This document shows positions 1 to 8,328 of a stretch of DNA of 64,000 bases, piece by piece. Both the position numbers and the translations under genes were made by a program. How positions within the stretch are numbered: the stretch's first letter is position 1; each line of letters starts with the position of its first letter. This stretch comes from Stieleria mannarensis (GTDB taxonomy: Bacteria > Planctomycetota > Planctomycetia > Pirellulales > Pirellulaceae). The stretch is from assembly GCF_014154935.1 (NCBI RefSeq), contig NZ_JACEHH010000022.1, positions 97,614-161,613 of the forward strand. Direction: 5' to 3'. The notes under the pieces are model-generated. The model did not search any database and was not told the DNA's origin. It saw only the letters and a program-made list of their open reading frames with translations.

Positions 1-614
1 AACTCGCACTGGTCGAAACCCTGGCGATCGGCTGTCACGCCAATGACCGAGCCAACCCACAACCGGCCGATCACGCGATGATCATCGGCATGGGCCCGAT
101 CGGATTGGCGACGCTGGAGTTTGCCAAGTTCACCGGTGCAAAGATCAGCGTGATGGACATGAACCCCGACCGCTTGGAATTCGTCCGCAAAAACTACGGC
201 ATCGAAAACACGGTGCAATTCAAAGGCGATGGCAGCGAACTGGAACGCATGAAGGAATTGACCGGCGGCGACCTTTACCAATCGATCGTCGATGCGACCG
301 GCAACCGTCACTCGATGGGCGGCGCGTTGAACTATTTGGCCAGCACCGGATCACTGGTTTACGTCGGCATCACGACCGACGAAATCACATTCCGCCACCC
401 GACGATGCATAAACCCGAAGCGTCGATCCTGGCCTCACGCAACGCCTTGCCCGGTGATTTCACGCGGATCATCCAATTGATCGAAGGCGGGTTGATCAAC
501 ACCGATCCGTGGATCACCCACCGCACCGACATGGACAAGGTGTTGACGGATTTCGAATCCTACACCAAGCCCGAAACCGGTGTGATCAAAGCCGTGATTT
601 CCGTCAGCGGTTGA
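1..614 (+). CDS. Zinc-type alcohol/sugar dehydrogenase, 5'-truncated by window edge
   Basis: The reading frame is open from the first bases of the window, so only the C-terminal part of the gene is present. It starts within the catalytic domain (LETLAIGCHAN) and runs into a Rossmann fold with the dinucleotide-binding motif GMGPIGLATLEFAK followed by the acidic VMDMNPDR strand end that usually selects NAD. The pattern matches the zinc-dependent medium-chain dehydrogenase family (threonine dehydrogenase, L-galactonate or sorbitol dehydrogenase-like), which oxidises alcohols or sugar acids in the cytosol. The zinc ligands lie upstream of the window, so substrate cannot be inferred. It ends before a repeat-bearing intergenic stretch and faces the convergent kinase gene downstream. 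Confidence 0.85.
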   Translation, partial: LALVETLAIGCHANDRANPQPADHAMIIGMGPIGLATLEFAKFTGAKISVMDMNPDRLEFVRKNYGIENTVQFKGDGSELERMKELTGGDLYQSIVDATGNRHSMGGALNYLASTGSLVYVGITTDEITFRHPTMHKPEASILASRNALPGDFTRIIQLIEGGLINTDPWITHRTDMDKVLTDFESYTKPETGVIKAVISVSG

Positions 615-680
615 TCCGACGCCAGGGGCATGGGGGTTGGTGTGCAGGCTTAGGCTGTCCACGGTTGCCCCATTTTCTAA

Positions 681-772
681 ATTCTCTCCCTCTGGGAGAG
701 ACAGCGTTTGCGCAGCAAGCAAACGCCAGAGAGGGCCTTTCGATCAACAGGGCGTTGGCAAATTCCGCTACC
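681..772. repeat. Dispersed double-hairpin element, copy 1
   Basis: Two adjacent inverted repeats are visible: ctctccc/gggagag around a 3-base loop (684-700), and gcgtttgc/gcaaacgc around a 7-base loop (704-726). The same arrangement, followed by the same tail ending in ttccgctac, recurs at 51535-51625. The two copies differ by scattered substitutions, so this looks like a REP-like dispersed intergenic element. It lies between two convergent genes here. Confidence 0.75.
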
Positions 773-860
773 ATCGACGTCGCAAATAGCGCCCCGGAAT
801 CGCCTCAAGGCTAGACAGCAACGGTTGCCGAATCCTGCTTAGCAATGACAGGCTGGAAAC

Positions 861-3638
861 CTATCCCACGATATCCAGCCCGGCAATCCAACGGGCCCAT
901 TCGGGTTCGTCCTTGGGGTCCAACAACGGTTCGGGAATGATCGGCAGGCGTTTGCTTTCGGGCGTTCCGGGCGTCTGGGCGCGGACGGTCAACAAGCCAT
1001 CGACGTTCAATTCAAATCCGATGCTGCGGGTTCGTTTCAGTTGGTTGTTGGAATCTTTGTCGACGTTGAATTCGTAGCGTCCCAGCGAATGCCATTTGTC
1101 GCCGTGGACGCCGGAGGATTCGACGACCGACAACGTCATGGAGAAGCGGTCTTTGGCGATCGTCAGCTTGCGGTTGGTGCGGGCCGGCAATTTTGTACCG
1201 CGTGGGATGATCGGCAGAATCCGTCGCCGCCCGCGACTGTCTTCGACGACGATGCCGATCGTTTGACTGGACACACAACGCGGCGGCACCAGTAAATCGG
1301 TGCGTTGGGGCAACTCGGCGGCCAGGCAGGCCGCTGCCCCGCGGGCGATGTCGCTGTGATCGACCACGCGGACCTCCAGCTCCGGCGACAGTTTCTTGAA
1401 CAACCGGTGCTGCAATTCCTCGATCCGCAGTAGCGGTCCGTGGATCACGCTGGAATCGATCTTCTTGGGATGCACTCCGGCCTGCTGGCAAACCGAATGC
1501 ATGTCGCGGCGGATTGCGTGAATCAAATCGGCGCATTGTTCCAGCCACTTTTGCCGCGACACGGTGATTGCCCACGACCTGCCATCTTTGTCGACGCTGA
1601 TCGTGACCTCGGGCAACATCAGCAACGTATTCATCGCGTGCTCGCACGACATCTGTAACCGCGATGCCGTGACGGTGTGTTCGGTCGGGTCAAACCCGTG
1701 GCGTCGCCGAAACGCTTCGGCGGCCAACGTGACCAGGCGATGCTGCCAGCTCAACATGCTGTTGTGCCAATGGCCGGCGGTGGCCAGTTGAGTCAATTGC
1801 ATGCCGTCGCGTTGGACCAGCGCGACCTCGGTGGCTTGGCCGGACAACCCGATGAACAGCATCGTTTCAGCCGTGTTGACGTCGATCGGTTTGTTCTCGC
1901 TGACCACTGCCGCGTCGATGTCCATCAGCAACGATTGGATCGCCGCGACGCTGCGGTCGACCAGTCGAACCGATTCGAGCCCCGCCAACCGAGCCGCCTG
2001 TTTGATGCTGCGGCGATGGAATTGGTCGTAACAGGCGGGAACCACCATCGACGCCAGCTTGGGCATGGCGTGTCCCGGCCAGCCGTTGGAAACGATGCGG
2101 CGGATGGCCAGCGCCAACAACACTTCCGGCGGACAATGCCGCCCGGCGATCTCGCGGCGGACGATGTCCTTGCCGATGTACATCGGCAAACAATGGACGA
2201 CTTTCCGAGGCGCCGTCAAACGCATTTGATTGGCGTCCAGGTCGAACAGCAACTTGCCGTCGTCGTTGGCGATCGCCATCCGAAACAACGGTTGGTCGTC
2301 GCCGCCGGCGGTCAAATTGTGGATCCCGACCCCTTGCACGGATTCCGCCGCGGCGGCGTAAAACATGGCCATCTCGATCGCAAAGACGGGCTGGTTGGCG
2401 ATCGCTGTGGATCCCCCGGACATCGTCGAATCGTTGCCGCTGCTTTGTCGGTTGACGAACTCGGCCAACCAAGCCGGACTGTGCGATTCCTCGGCATACG
2501 CCCCCAGATCCTCCACGACCTCGTCCAGCGACGCGTAGCGTTCGCTGAGCCGTTTGGCCATCATCCGCCGCAACAGATTGCTCAGCCCCAGATCGACGTC
2601 GCTGCGCAGTTGCATCAGGTCCGGAATTTCACCGTGGCGATGCCCATAGACCTGGTCCAAGTATTCACCCTGATACGGCGGTTTGGCGGTCAATAGAAAG
2701 AACAGCACCGCGCCCAGGGAGTAAATGTCGCTACGCGGGTCGGCTTCGTCGGGCGATTCGAGTTGTTCGGGTGACATATAGGCCAGCGTTCCGATCAGCC
2801 GGCCCTTGCGTTTGTGATGCGATTCGGGGTCCTGGACGCGTCCGAGTTCGCGTCCGTCTTCGGACCACAGGACGTTGCTGATTTGAGCCAGCCCGAGATC
2901 CAAGACCTTGATCGTCCCGTCGACCGCTCGGACCAGGTTGCCGGGTTTGACATCGCGGTGCACGATTCCCGCGCGATGGGCGTGCAGCAACCCCAAGGCG
3001 GCTTGTCGAATCACCGCGGCGGCCATCCCCGGTGACAGCGGGCCGTTCTTGGCGACCAGCCGCGTCAACGTCATCCCGTCGACATATTCCATGACCAGAT
3101 AATGGATGCCGTCGAATTCGCCGGCGTCAAAGGCCGTGACGATGTTCGGGTGCATGACACGCGACGCGGCGCGCACCTCGTCATAGAATCGTTCCACCGA
3201 CGCTTCATCGGACATCCGATCGCCGCGTAGGATTTTCAGCGCGACCTTGCGTTGCATCCGCACGTGTTCGGCCGAAAACACCTGCCCCATGCCGCCCGAA
3301 CCGATCAGCCCCGTGATGCGGTACTCGCCGATCTGTTTGGGGACCGTCTCCTCCGATGCGGCGCGTTTGGAGGCAGCCTTTTTCTTTCGAGGCGTCCTTG
3401 CTTCCGAATCGTCGTCCGGGGGAAACGCTTGGTCCGAGGCCACACTCAAATCAATCTCCGGCTCGGACAGGTCGCCGATCTCGCAGGTCGCCGGATCCGC
3501 ACTGACCGCATCGCCGTAGGTCGGCACGCTTTTCAACTCCGCCGAATCGACGACGCCCCCCTCAAATTCGCTGGATGGCGAATCGGGCGTCGAGTCGTCG
3601 CTGTTGTGTAGGTCGCTGTTGTGCAGTGGATTGTTCAA
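861..3638 (-). CDS. Serine/threonine protein kinase with C-terminal Hsp70-like region
   Basis: The protein has 925 residues. After a Ser/Asp-rich N-terminus (1-100) comes a Hanks-type kinase domain (about 106-385): glycine loop GSGGMG at 113-118, catalytic lysine in VALK (K134), HRDVKPGN with D229, DLG (not DFG) at 247-249, and SPEQ at 289-292. From about residue 418 the sequence departs from usual planctomycete kinases. MVVPACYDQFHRRSIKQAA followed by AGLE..RLVDRSVAAIQS (531-569) resembles the Hsp70/actin ATPase strand-helix 'VPAxFxxxQRxAxxxAAxxAGL', and residues beyond about 780 resemble an Hsp70 substrate-binding beta region (GTKLPARTNRKL). No membrane segment is evident, so the protein is probably cytosolic. 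The first start codon in frame is TTG at 3638, with no clear Shine-Dalgarno sequence, so the exact start is uncertain. It is divergent from hemC. Confidence 0.85.
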   Translation of the reverse strand: MNNPLHNSDLHNSDDSTPDSPSSEFEGGVVDSAELKSVPTYGDAVSADPATCEIGDLSEPEIDLSVASDQAFPPDDDSEARTPRKKKAASKRAASEETVPKQIGEYRITGLIGSGGMGQVFSAEHVRMQRKVALKILRGDRMSDEASVERFYDEVRAASRVMHPNIVTAFDAGEFDGIHYLVMEYVDGMTLTRLVAKNGPLSPGMAAAVIRQAALGLLHAHRAGIVHRDVKPGNLVRAVDGTIKVLDLGLAQISNVLWSEDGRELGRVQDPESHHKRKGRLIGTLAYMSPEQLESPDEADPRSDIYSLGAVLFFLLTAKPPYQGEYLDQVYGHRHGEIPDLMQLRSDVDLGLSNLLRRMMAKRLSERYASLDEVVEDLGAYAEESHSPAWLAEFVNRQSSGNDSTMSGGSTAIANQPVFAIEMAMFYAAAAESVQGVGIHNLTAGGDDQPLFRMAIANDDGKLLFDLDANQMRLTAPRKVVHCLPMYIGKDIVRREIAGRHCPPEVLLALAIRRIVSNGWPGHAMPKLASMVVPACYDQFHRRSIKQAARLAGLESVRLVDRSVAAIQSLLMDIDAAVVSENKPIDVNTAETMLFIGLSGQATEVALVQRDGMQLTQLATAGHWHNSMLSWQHRLVTLAAEAFRRRHGFDPTEHTVTASRLQMSCEHAMNTLLMLPEVTISVDKDGRSWAITVSRQKWLEQCADLIHAIRRDMHSVCQQAGVHPKKIDSSVIHGPLLRIEELQHRLFKKLSPELEVRVVDHSDIARGAAACLAAELPQRTDLLVPPRCVSSQTIGIVVEDSRGRRRILPIIPRGTKLPARTNRKLTIAKDRFSMTLSVVESSGVHGDKWHSLGRYEFNVDKDSNNQLKRTRSIGFELNVDGLLTVRAQTPGTPESKRLPIIPEPLLDPKDEPEWARWIAGLDIVG

Positions 3639-3942
3639 CGTGATGGATGCCGGGGCGCGGCAGGTGCAAATTCATCGTCCCAGGGTGTTCGAATTCGCCG
3701 CCGGGCCGATGGGGTCACCGATCCGTCACTATATCGCAAGACCGGAGGAGTTGCCGAAATCGGATCAGGCACGTTACTCTAAGCTCCGGAAGACGCAGAC
3801 GGGTGGCTGTCGCCCGACACGTCGGTTTCTCCTCACTCGAACCCGGCCTTTTATCTTGCCAGCATCGGATCAACCGTCAATATCCAATCCCCCGCCCTCC
3901 GAATTGGCCTCTGACCCGCCCGGCGGCGACGGGGACGGCCGT
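3639..3942. other. Divergent intergenic region between kinase and hemC
   Basis: About 300 bases separate the two divergent genes if hemC starts at GTG 3943. The hemC frame stays open through this stretch back to 3604, but the would-be extension (113 residues) shows no family similarity and overlaps the kinase start. I treat it as promoter or leader DNA. No clear -35/-10 pair was recognised. Confidence 0.4.
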
Positions 3943-4893
3943 GTGCTGAGAATCGCGACGCGCGAAAGCCCGCTGGCCCTGTGGCAGGCCCGACACGTCG
4001 CCGGGTTGCTGGCCGAGCGGACGCTGCCGCCGCAAATCGTGCCGATGGTCAGCAGCGGCGATGTCGACATGCGGCCGATCGACGGCAAACGATCCGTCGG
4101 CGTGTTCACCAAACGGATCCAACAGGCGCTGTTGGAAGACGAAGGGGACGTCGCGGTGCACTCGATGAAGGACTTGCCCACCGAGCCCCACCCCCGGCTG
4201 CGGATGGTGGCCTCGCCAGCGCGTGAAACGGTCGCCGATTGTCTGGTCTCGCCGTCGGCCACCGAACTTGAGGACCTGCCCAAAGCGGCGCGGATCGGGA
4301 CCGGCAGCCGCCGCCGCGCCGCACAGTTGTTGAAGGTCCGCCCCGATCTGGAAGTGCTGGCGATCCGCGGCAACGTGCAAACGCGCTTGCAGAAAATGCA
4401 GGACGGCGAGTATGACGCGATCATTCTGGCGGCCGCGGGAATCGAGCGGCTGGAGATGCAGGACTTGCCCCGCGTCGAGTTGCCGCTGGACCTGATGCTG
4501 CCCGCCCCCGGCCAGGGCGCCTTGGCGATCGAAGTCCGCGACGACGACTCCCACGCCGTCGCGGTGGTTTCCCAACTCAATGTCCCGCGTTCGGCGGCGT
4601 GCACGTTGGCCGAGCGGACGTTGTTGTCGGATCTACACGGCGGCTGCTTGGCCCCGATCGCCGCCCTGGGAACCGTCTCGGACAGGTCCGGTGGTGAGCA
4701 GCCCTCGTCGACCCTGCACCTGACCGCGCGAGTGTTGTCGACCGATGGCAAAACGTGCTTGGAATCCCAAGCCGACACCCCGATCGATTTGACCTTCGAC
4801 GGCTGGCAAAGCGCCGCGATCGAATTGGGACGCGGCGTCGCTGCGATGCTGATCGAACAGGGGGCCAAGACACTGATCGAAGCGGGACGATAA
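3943..4893 (+). CDS. hemC: Hydroxymethylbilane synthase (porphobilinogen deaminase)
   Basis: This enzyme joins four porphobilinogen molecules into hydroxymethylbilane in haem and other tetrapyrrole synthesis, in the cytosol. Family signatures are clear: RIATRESPLALWQA at the N-terminus, the VHSMKDLP active-site motif, GTGSRRRAAQL, IRGNVQTRL, the LPAPGQGALAIE motif, and HGGCLAPI with the cysteine that carries the dipyrromethane cofactor. Starting at GTG 3943 gives 316 residues, the normal family length, with the G-rich ggggacgg 5-6 bases upstream as a possible ribosome site. An upstream in-frame start at 3604 would add 113 unrelated residues and overlap the kinase gene. TTG 3904 is another candidate. 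No other haem genes are adjacent. Confidence 0.93.
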   Translation: MLRIATRESPLALWQARHVAGLLAERTLPPQIVPMVSSGDVDMRPIDGKRSVGVFTKRIQQALLEDEGDVAVHSMKDLPTEPHPRLRMVASPARETVADCLVSPSATELEDLPKAARIGTGSRRRAAQLLKVRPDLEVLAIRGNVQTRLQKMQDGEYDAIILAAAGIERLEMQDLPRVELPLDLMLPAPGQGALAIEVRDDDSHAVAVVSQLNVPRSAACTLAERTLLSDLHGGCLAPIAALGTVSDRSGGEQPSSTLHLTARVLSTDGKTCLESQADTPIDLTFDGWQSAAIELGRGVAAMLIEQGAKTLIEAGR

Positions 4894-4906
4894 AATTGAT
4901 CGGAGT

Positions 4907-4982
4907 GTCGCCGTGTTCTCCGAACTCGGCGCGGGGGAATAAGCGAAGCTTTGCCCGCGCCGACCTCGGAGAGGACGGCGAC
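4907..4982. repeat. Long near-perfect inverted repeat downstream of hemC
   Basis: Left arm 4907-4935 and right arm 4954-4982 are reverse complements over 29 bases with about four mismatches (left gtcgccgtgttctccga, right tcggagaggacggcgac). The 18-base loop itself contains gcgaagctttgc. There is no run of T after it, so it is not a standard terminator. It may stabilise the hemC transcript end or be a small mobile hairpin element. Confidence 0.7.
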
Positions 4983-5115
4983 TATCTAGCCCAATCGAAA
5001 CCTGTGCTGCGGCGGAATACCAGACTTTAGCCGTGAGAGCCTTCGGGGTTCGAGTCGGGGCGATAGAATTGGGCACAAAAGAGTCCCCCCATCACTCCTC
5101 CCCAAGGTCACCCCC

Positions 5116-6114
5116 GTGCCGACACATCCAAGATCAATCAACCGTGCGACGAATTCGTCCAGCCGCCGCCAGTTTATCACCGCCGCCTCCGCGGGCTGCG
5201 CCGCTGCCTGTGCCGCGAGCGTTCTGGGCCCCACGAGCGTTCTGGGCCCCGCGACGTCGACCGCCGCAGAACCGTTTCCACGCACGGGCGAGCCGCGGTT
5301 CCGACTCGGTTTGGCCGCCTATTCTCTCCGCAGCTACTTTTCGTTCATGAAGGGCAAGCGAAAGGAGCCGGCCGGCGGAGGCAAGGCGATCGACATGGTC
5401 GGATTTCTGGACTACTGCGCCGAGCAAGATTTGGAAGCCGCCGAACTGACCAGCTACTTTTTCCCGCCCGATGCCGACGACGCCTACTTCTTGGAACTCC
5501 GTCGCCAAGCGTTCCTCCGCGGCGTGACGATTTCCGGGACCGCCATCGGCAACAACTTCACCCAAGGCGCCGGTGACAAGCTGGACCGGGAAATCGAAAC
5601 CGCGCTCGAGTGGATCGACAAGGCGGCGGTCTTGGGCGCGCCCCACATCCGGTTCTTCGCTGGCAAAGGCAAGGAGTTGGACGATCACCCCGAACGGATG
5701 GGTGAAGCCGTCGCGGCGATGAAACGCTGTGCCGAACGGGCCGGCCGGCGCGGCGTCTTTCTGGGCATCGAAAACCATGGCAACCTACGGCCCGACCAAT
5801 TGCTGCCGATCGTCCACGCCGTCGATCATCCCTGGGTCGGCATCAACTTGGATACCGGCAACTTCTACAGCGAGGATCCTTACCGCGATTTGGAACAGTG
5901 CGTCCCCTATGCCGTGAACGTTCAAGTCAAAATGAACATGAAAAAGCCCGACGGGACGGAGTACCCGGCCGACTTGGACCGGATCGCCGGGATCTTGCGC
6001 GACAGCACCTACCAAGGCTTTGTGGTCCTGGAATACGAAGACGAGCATCCCTATGACCACATCCCCGCCGCCCTCGATCGGCTCCGCAAGGCACTTGGGA
6101 CTTCGATTGTCTAA
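5116..6114 (+). CDS. Tat-exported sugar phosphate isomerase/epimerase-like TIM-barrel protein
   Basis: The 332-residue protein starts at GTG 5116, preceded by aaggt at a suitable distance. Residues 1-45 form a twin-arginine signal (SSRRQFITAASAGCAAACAA), predicting export to the periplasm. The rest matches the xylose isomerase-like TIM barrel/AP-endonuclease 2 superfamily: FRLGLAAYSLRSYF at strand 1, GVFLGIENHGNL with the metal-ligand glutamate, VGINLDTGNF with an aspartate, and FVVLEYEDEHPYD near the end. Such proteins isomerise or epimerise keto-sugars, and planctomycetes encode many exported copies thought to act on polysaccharide breakdown products. The substrate is not determinable here. 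It is a single gene between hemC and the M28 peptidase. Confidence 0.85.
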   Translation: MPTHPRSINRATNSSSRRQFITAASAGCAAACAASVLGPTSVLGPATSTAAEPFPRTGEPRFRLGLAAYSLRSYFSFMKGKRKEPAGGGKAIDMVGFLDYCAEQDLEAAELTSYFFPPDADDAYFLELRRQAFLRGVTISGTAIGNNFTQGAGDKLDREIETALEWIDKAAVLGAPHIRFFAGKGKELDDHPERMGEAVAAMKRCAERAGRRGVFLGIENHGNLRPDQLLPIVHAVDHPWVGINLDTGNFYSEDPYRDLEQCVPYAVNVQVKMNMKKPDGTEYPADLDRIAGILRDSTYQGFVVLEYEDEHPYDHIPAALDRLRKALGTSIV

Positions 6115-6334
6115 GTGACCACTGCGAACCACCCGTGAATTCGAACCTCGCGTGCGAATGCAACACAGGTGCGAATCGTTAGCACCGTTACGGGCCGAAC
6201 AACCGGGCGCCGCTGCATGGTCGATGCCGCCAAAACGGGCCTTTTCCTGAAGCATTTGTGTTGCTCGGGCAGGAAACAGACTACTGTCTAGGTGTGCGAG
6301 GGACGCGAGACGAAGCTGGCACAACAACGAGATA

Positions 6335-8035
6335 TTAAGCGTCCCCCCGTGCGAGGCGGGGTCGGTTCTTCGGAATCGGCCTCGCCTTTTTTTGTGCCGT
6401 CCACGCCGTCATCGCCAACACGGCCAACAAACTCGCCAACGCCGCGTAAACCGGTTGTCGCCACGCCCCCAGTGCTTGCACCAGCAACATCACCAGCGGC
6501 CCATCCAAGATGATCGCGACCGCCCAGCCACACCAGGCGGCCAGGGCCACCCGCGCCGACACGATGCGAACCAACGCATAGGCCACACTCGGCAAGACCA
6601 GCAGATACGCGCCACCGGGCAGCACCACAGCGAGCACCATCCCCAGCGCCGCGGTCACCCACCAGATCCAGTCGCTGACGACGTCCGCTTCGTCGACTTC
6701 GGTCCGCTGGGCAAACCGTTCCAACAGCGCGGTCACGACCAGGAACGAGGCGGCGATCGTCACCAAGCCCGCCGGCAAATCGATCGGCGTGTACTTCAAC
6801 ACCGAAAACGGCGTGGTCCGCAAACCGAGTTGAATCACGACGCCGACCAATAATCCCGCGGCGATCGACAGCACGATGACCAGGCCGTGCCGCGGTAACC
6901 GTCGCAGCCGTTCCAGCGAACCTCCACGCAGGCACACCACCCCCATCAACGCCACGGCCACAAACGCAATCCCTTTCTGGATGCCTTCGCCGAAGTGCAC
7001 CACGGTCCAGCCATACAGATCAAAGAACACGGCGTTGCCATGCGCCGGTTCTTCGACCGAGGCGTTCAACCGGCGCGTCGTCGGACCGTCCAAGCGGTCG
7101 AGGGCTCGGTGCATCGAAAACAACTGCGCCCCCATGTGCTGCAGCGTCCGATCGCTCAGGTTCTGCGGCGTGTCTTCGGGGCGGTGATAACGATGGGCAC
7201 CGCCGATGGCGGCGTAGTTGAATCCGGACAGCCCCAGTTTGCCGTGCCAGGCATTGAAATCGGTCGCATTGGGCAGCGACCGATAGATCGTGACGGCCAG
7301 TGACGACGTGATCTTGGGTCGCGCCATGTCGTCAATCACGGCCGAAACCCAGCCGCGGTTGTTGAGGTGCGTTTCAAACATCGCGATCCCGCCGCGGGTG
7401 CCGCGGGCATCGAAGTTCAACACGAACGCGGGGCGGGGAAAGGGCAACGATTCCTGGGCAACGATCGCGTAGGCGCCCAGCAGCCCGAATTCTTCTCCAT
7501 CGGTGAACAGATAATGGGTGGTGCGAACCGGCCGGGACGTCGACAGATAGCCAATGTGTTCGACCAACGCGACAACGGCCGACCCCGCATCGCCGGCACC
7601 GGGACCCCAACGACAGGAATCGTGGTGTGTGGCGACCAAGATCGGTGCCAAGGAGGGATCGGATCCTTCCACGGTGACCCACAGATTCTTCAGCACCGTA
7701 CCGGGCGGCAACAAATCGACGCGGCCGCCCGGATGACGATCCTGACGCTGCGGATCAAAGGGGATCTCGATCCGCCGCATTTGAACGTCATAGCCACGCA
7801 GCGTCTTTTCCAGACGTCGCAAAAAGGCTTCGCCCGATGCAGTCCCCGTCGTGTGTTTTTGCGGGGGATCGCCCAGCAGTTCAACCAGCGTCGCACGCAT
7901 CCGGGCCGCCGACGGTTGGTCGGCCGGGACGTCGATCGCCAGCGGCGCCGGGCCGCGGTATTCCAGCCAGCCCAGCGTGATGGAAACGACCAACGTCAAC
8001 GTCGCAACCACGATTCGTTTGCCGAACTTCGACAT
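6335..8035 (-). CDS. Membrane-anchored M28 family metallopeptidase
   Basis: The protein is 566 residues from ATG 8035, which has ggcgggtgac just upstream; a TTG twelve bases earlier (8047) is the alternative. An N-terminal hydrophobic segment (RIVVATLTLVVSITLGWL) anchors it. The zinc ligand pattern of peptidase family M28 is visible: HHDS (H137, D139), GAGDAGS (D149), TDGEEFG (E181/E182), NFDARG (D209) and RYHRPEDT (H284). Several hydrophobic helices fill residues 355-545 (for example AFVAVALMGVVCL), so the C-terminal third is a multi-pass membrane domain as in Fxna-like M28 proteins. It probably cleaves short peptides outside the cytoplasmic membrane. It is transcribed towards the epimerase gene, with 220 bases between the stops. 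Confidence 0.88.
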   Translation of the reverse strand: MSKFGKRIVVATLTLVVSITLGWLEYRGPAPLAIDVPADQPSAARMRATLVELLGDPPQKHTTGTASGEAFLRRLEKTLRGYDVQMRRIEIPFDPQRQDRHPGGRVDLLPPGTVLKNLWVTVEGSDPSLAPILVATHHDSCRWGPGAGDAGSAVVALVEHIGYLSTSRPVRTTHYLFTDGEEFGLLGAYAIVAQESLPFPRPAFVLNFDARGTRGGIAMFETHLNNRGWVSAVIDDMARPKITSSLAVTIYRSLPNATDFNAWHGKLGLSGFNYAAIGGAHRYHRPEDTPQNLSDRTLQHMGAQLFSMHRALDRLDGPTTRRLNASVEEPAHGNAVFFDLYGWTVVHFGEGIQKGIAFVAVALMGVVCLRGGSLERLRRLPRHGLVIVLSIAAGLLVGVVIQLGLRTTPFSVLKYTPIDLPAGLVTIAASFLVVTALLERFAQRTEVDEADVVSDWIWWVTAALGMVLAVVLPGGAYLLVLPSVAYALVRIVSARVALAAWCGWAVAIILDGPLVMLLVQALGAWRQPVYAALASLLAVLAMTAWTAQKKARPIPKNRPRLARGDA

Positions 8036-8096
8036 GTCACCCGCCAAACTCGATTCTCCGTTGTTCCGATGTCCAAACCTGATTGGAAGCTATCCT

Positions 8097-8272
8097 AGCG
8101 GGAAGCAACAGCCAGCGGGAAGCGTCAGCGGGAGGTCAGCGGATCTACTCCACCCCCCCGACGCCGCCCACTGGCTGACGGCCCGACGGTTGCGTGAGCC
8201 GACGGCGCTAGCCGCGGGCCTAGCGGTTCCAGCATTGCCGTTGGAGGCCTGTGGCTAGCGTCATCGGCTCAC
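8097..8272. repeat. Intergenic repeat cluster with a 28-bp-arm inverted repeat
   Basis: Left arm 8194-8221 (begins gtgagccgacggcgctagcc) and right arm 8245-8272 (ends ggctagcgtcatcggctcac) are reverse complements over 28 bases with about four mismatches, separated by 23 bases. Just upstream, 8097-8132 carries agcgggaagc units, including gccagcgggaagcgtcagcg, which is the reverse complement of a module also present near 35569, 35662 and 37315. This is structured non-coding DNA between two genes on the minus strand. Confidence 0.7.
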
Positions 8273-8328
8273 GATTGTTTCGGTTGCGATTCAATCGACA
8301 GCTCGCTGACGCCACGTGCTGGCTCCAA

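Noticed and set aside
1677..2696. 339-residue open frame opposite the kinase gene
   Set aside because: It mirrors the coding strand of a clear kinase/Hsp70-like gene, has shadow-like composition rich in Arg, Gln and Asp, and no motifs.
3604..3942. N-terminal extension of hemC to an upstream start
   Set aside because: It would make the enzyme 113 residues too long, overlaps the kinase start and has no similarity to the family.
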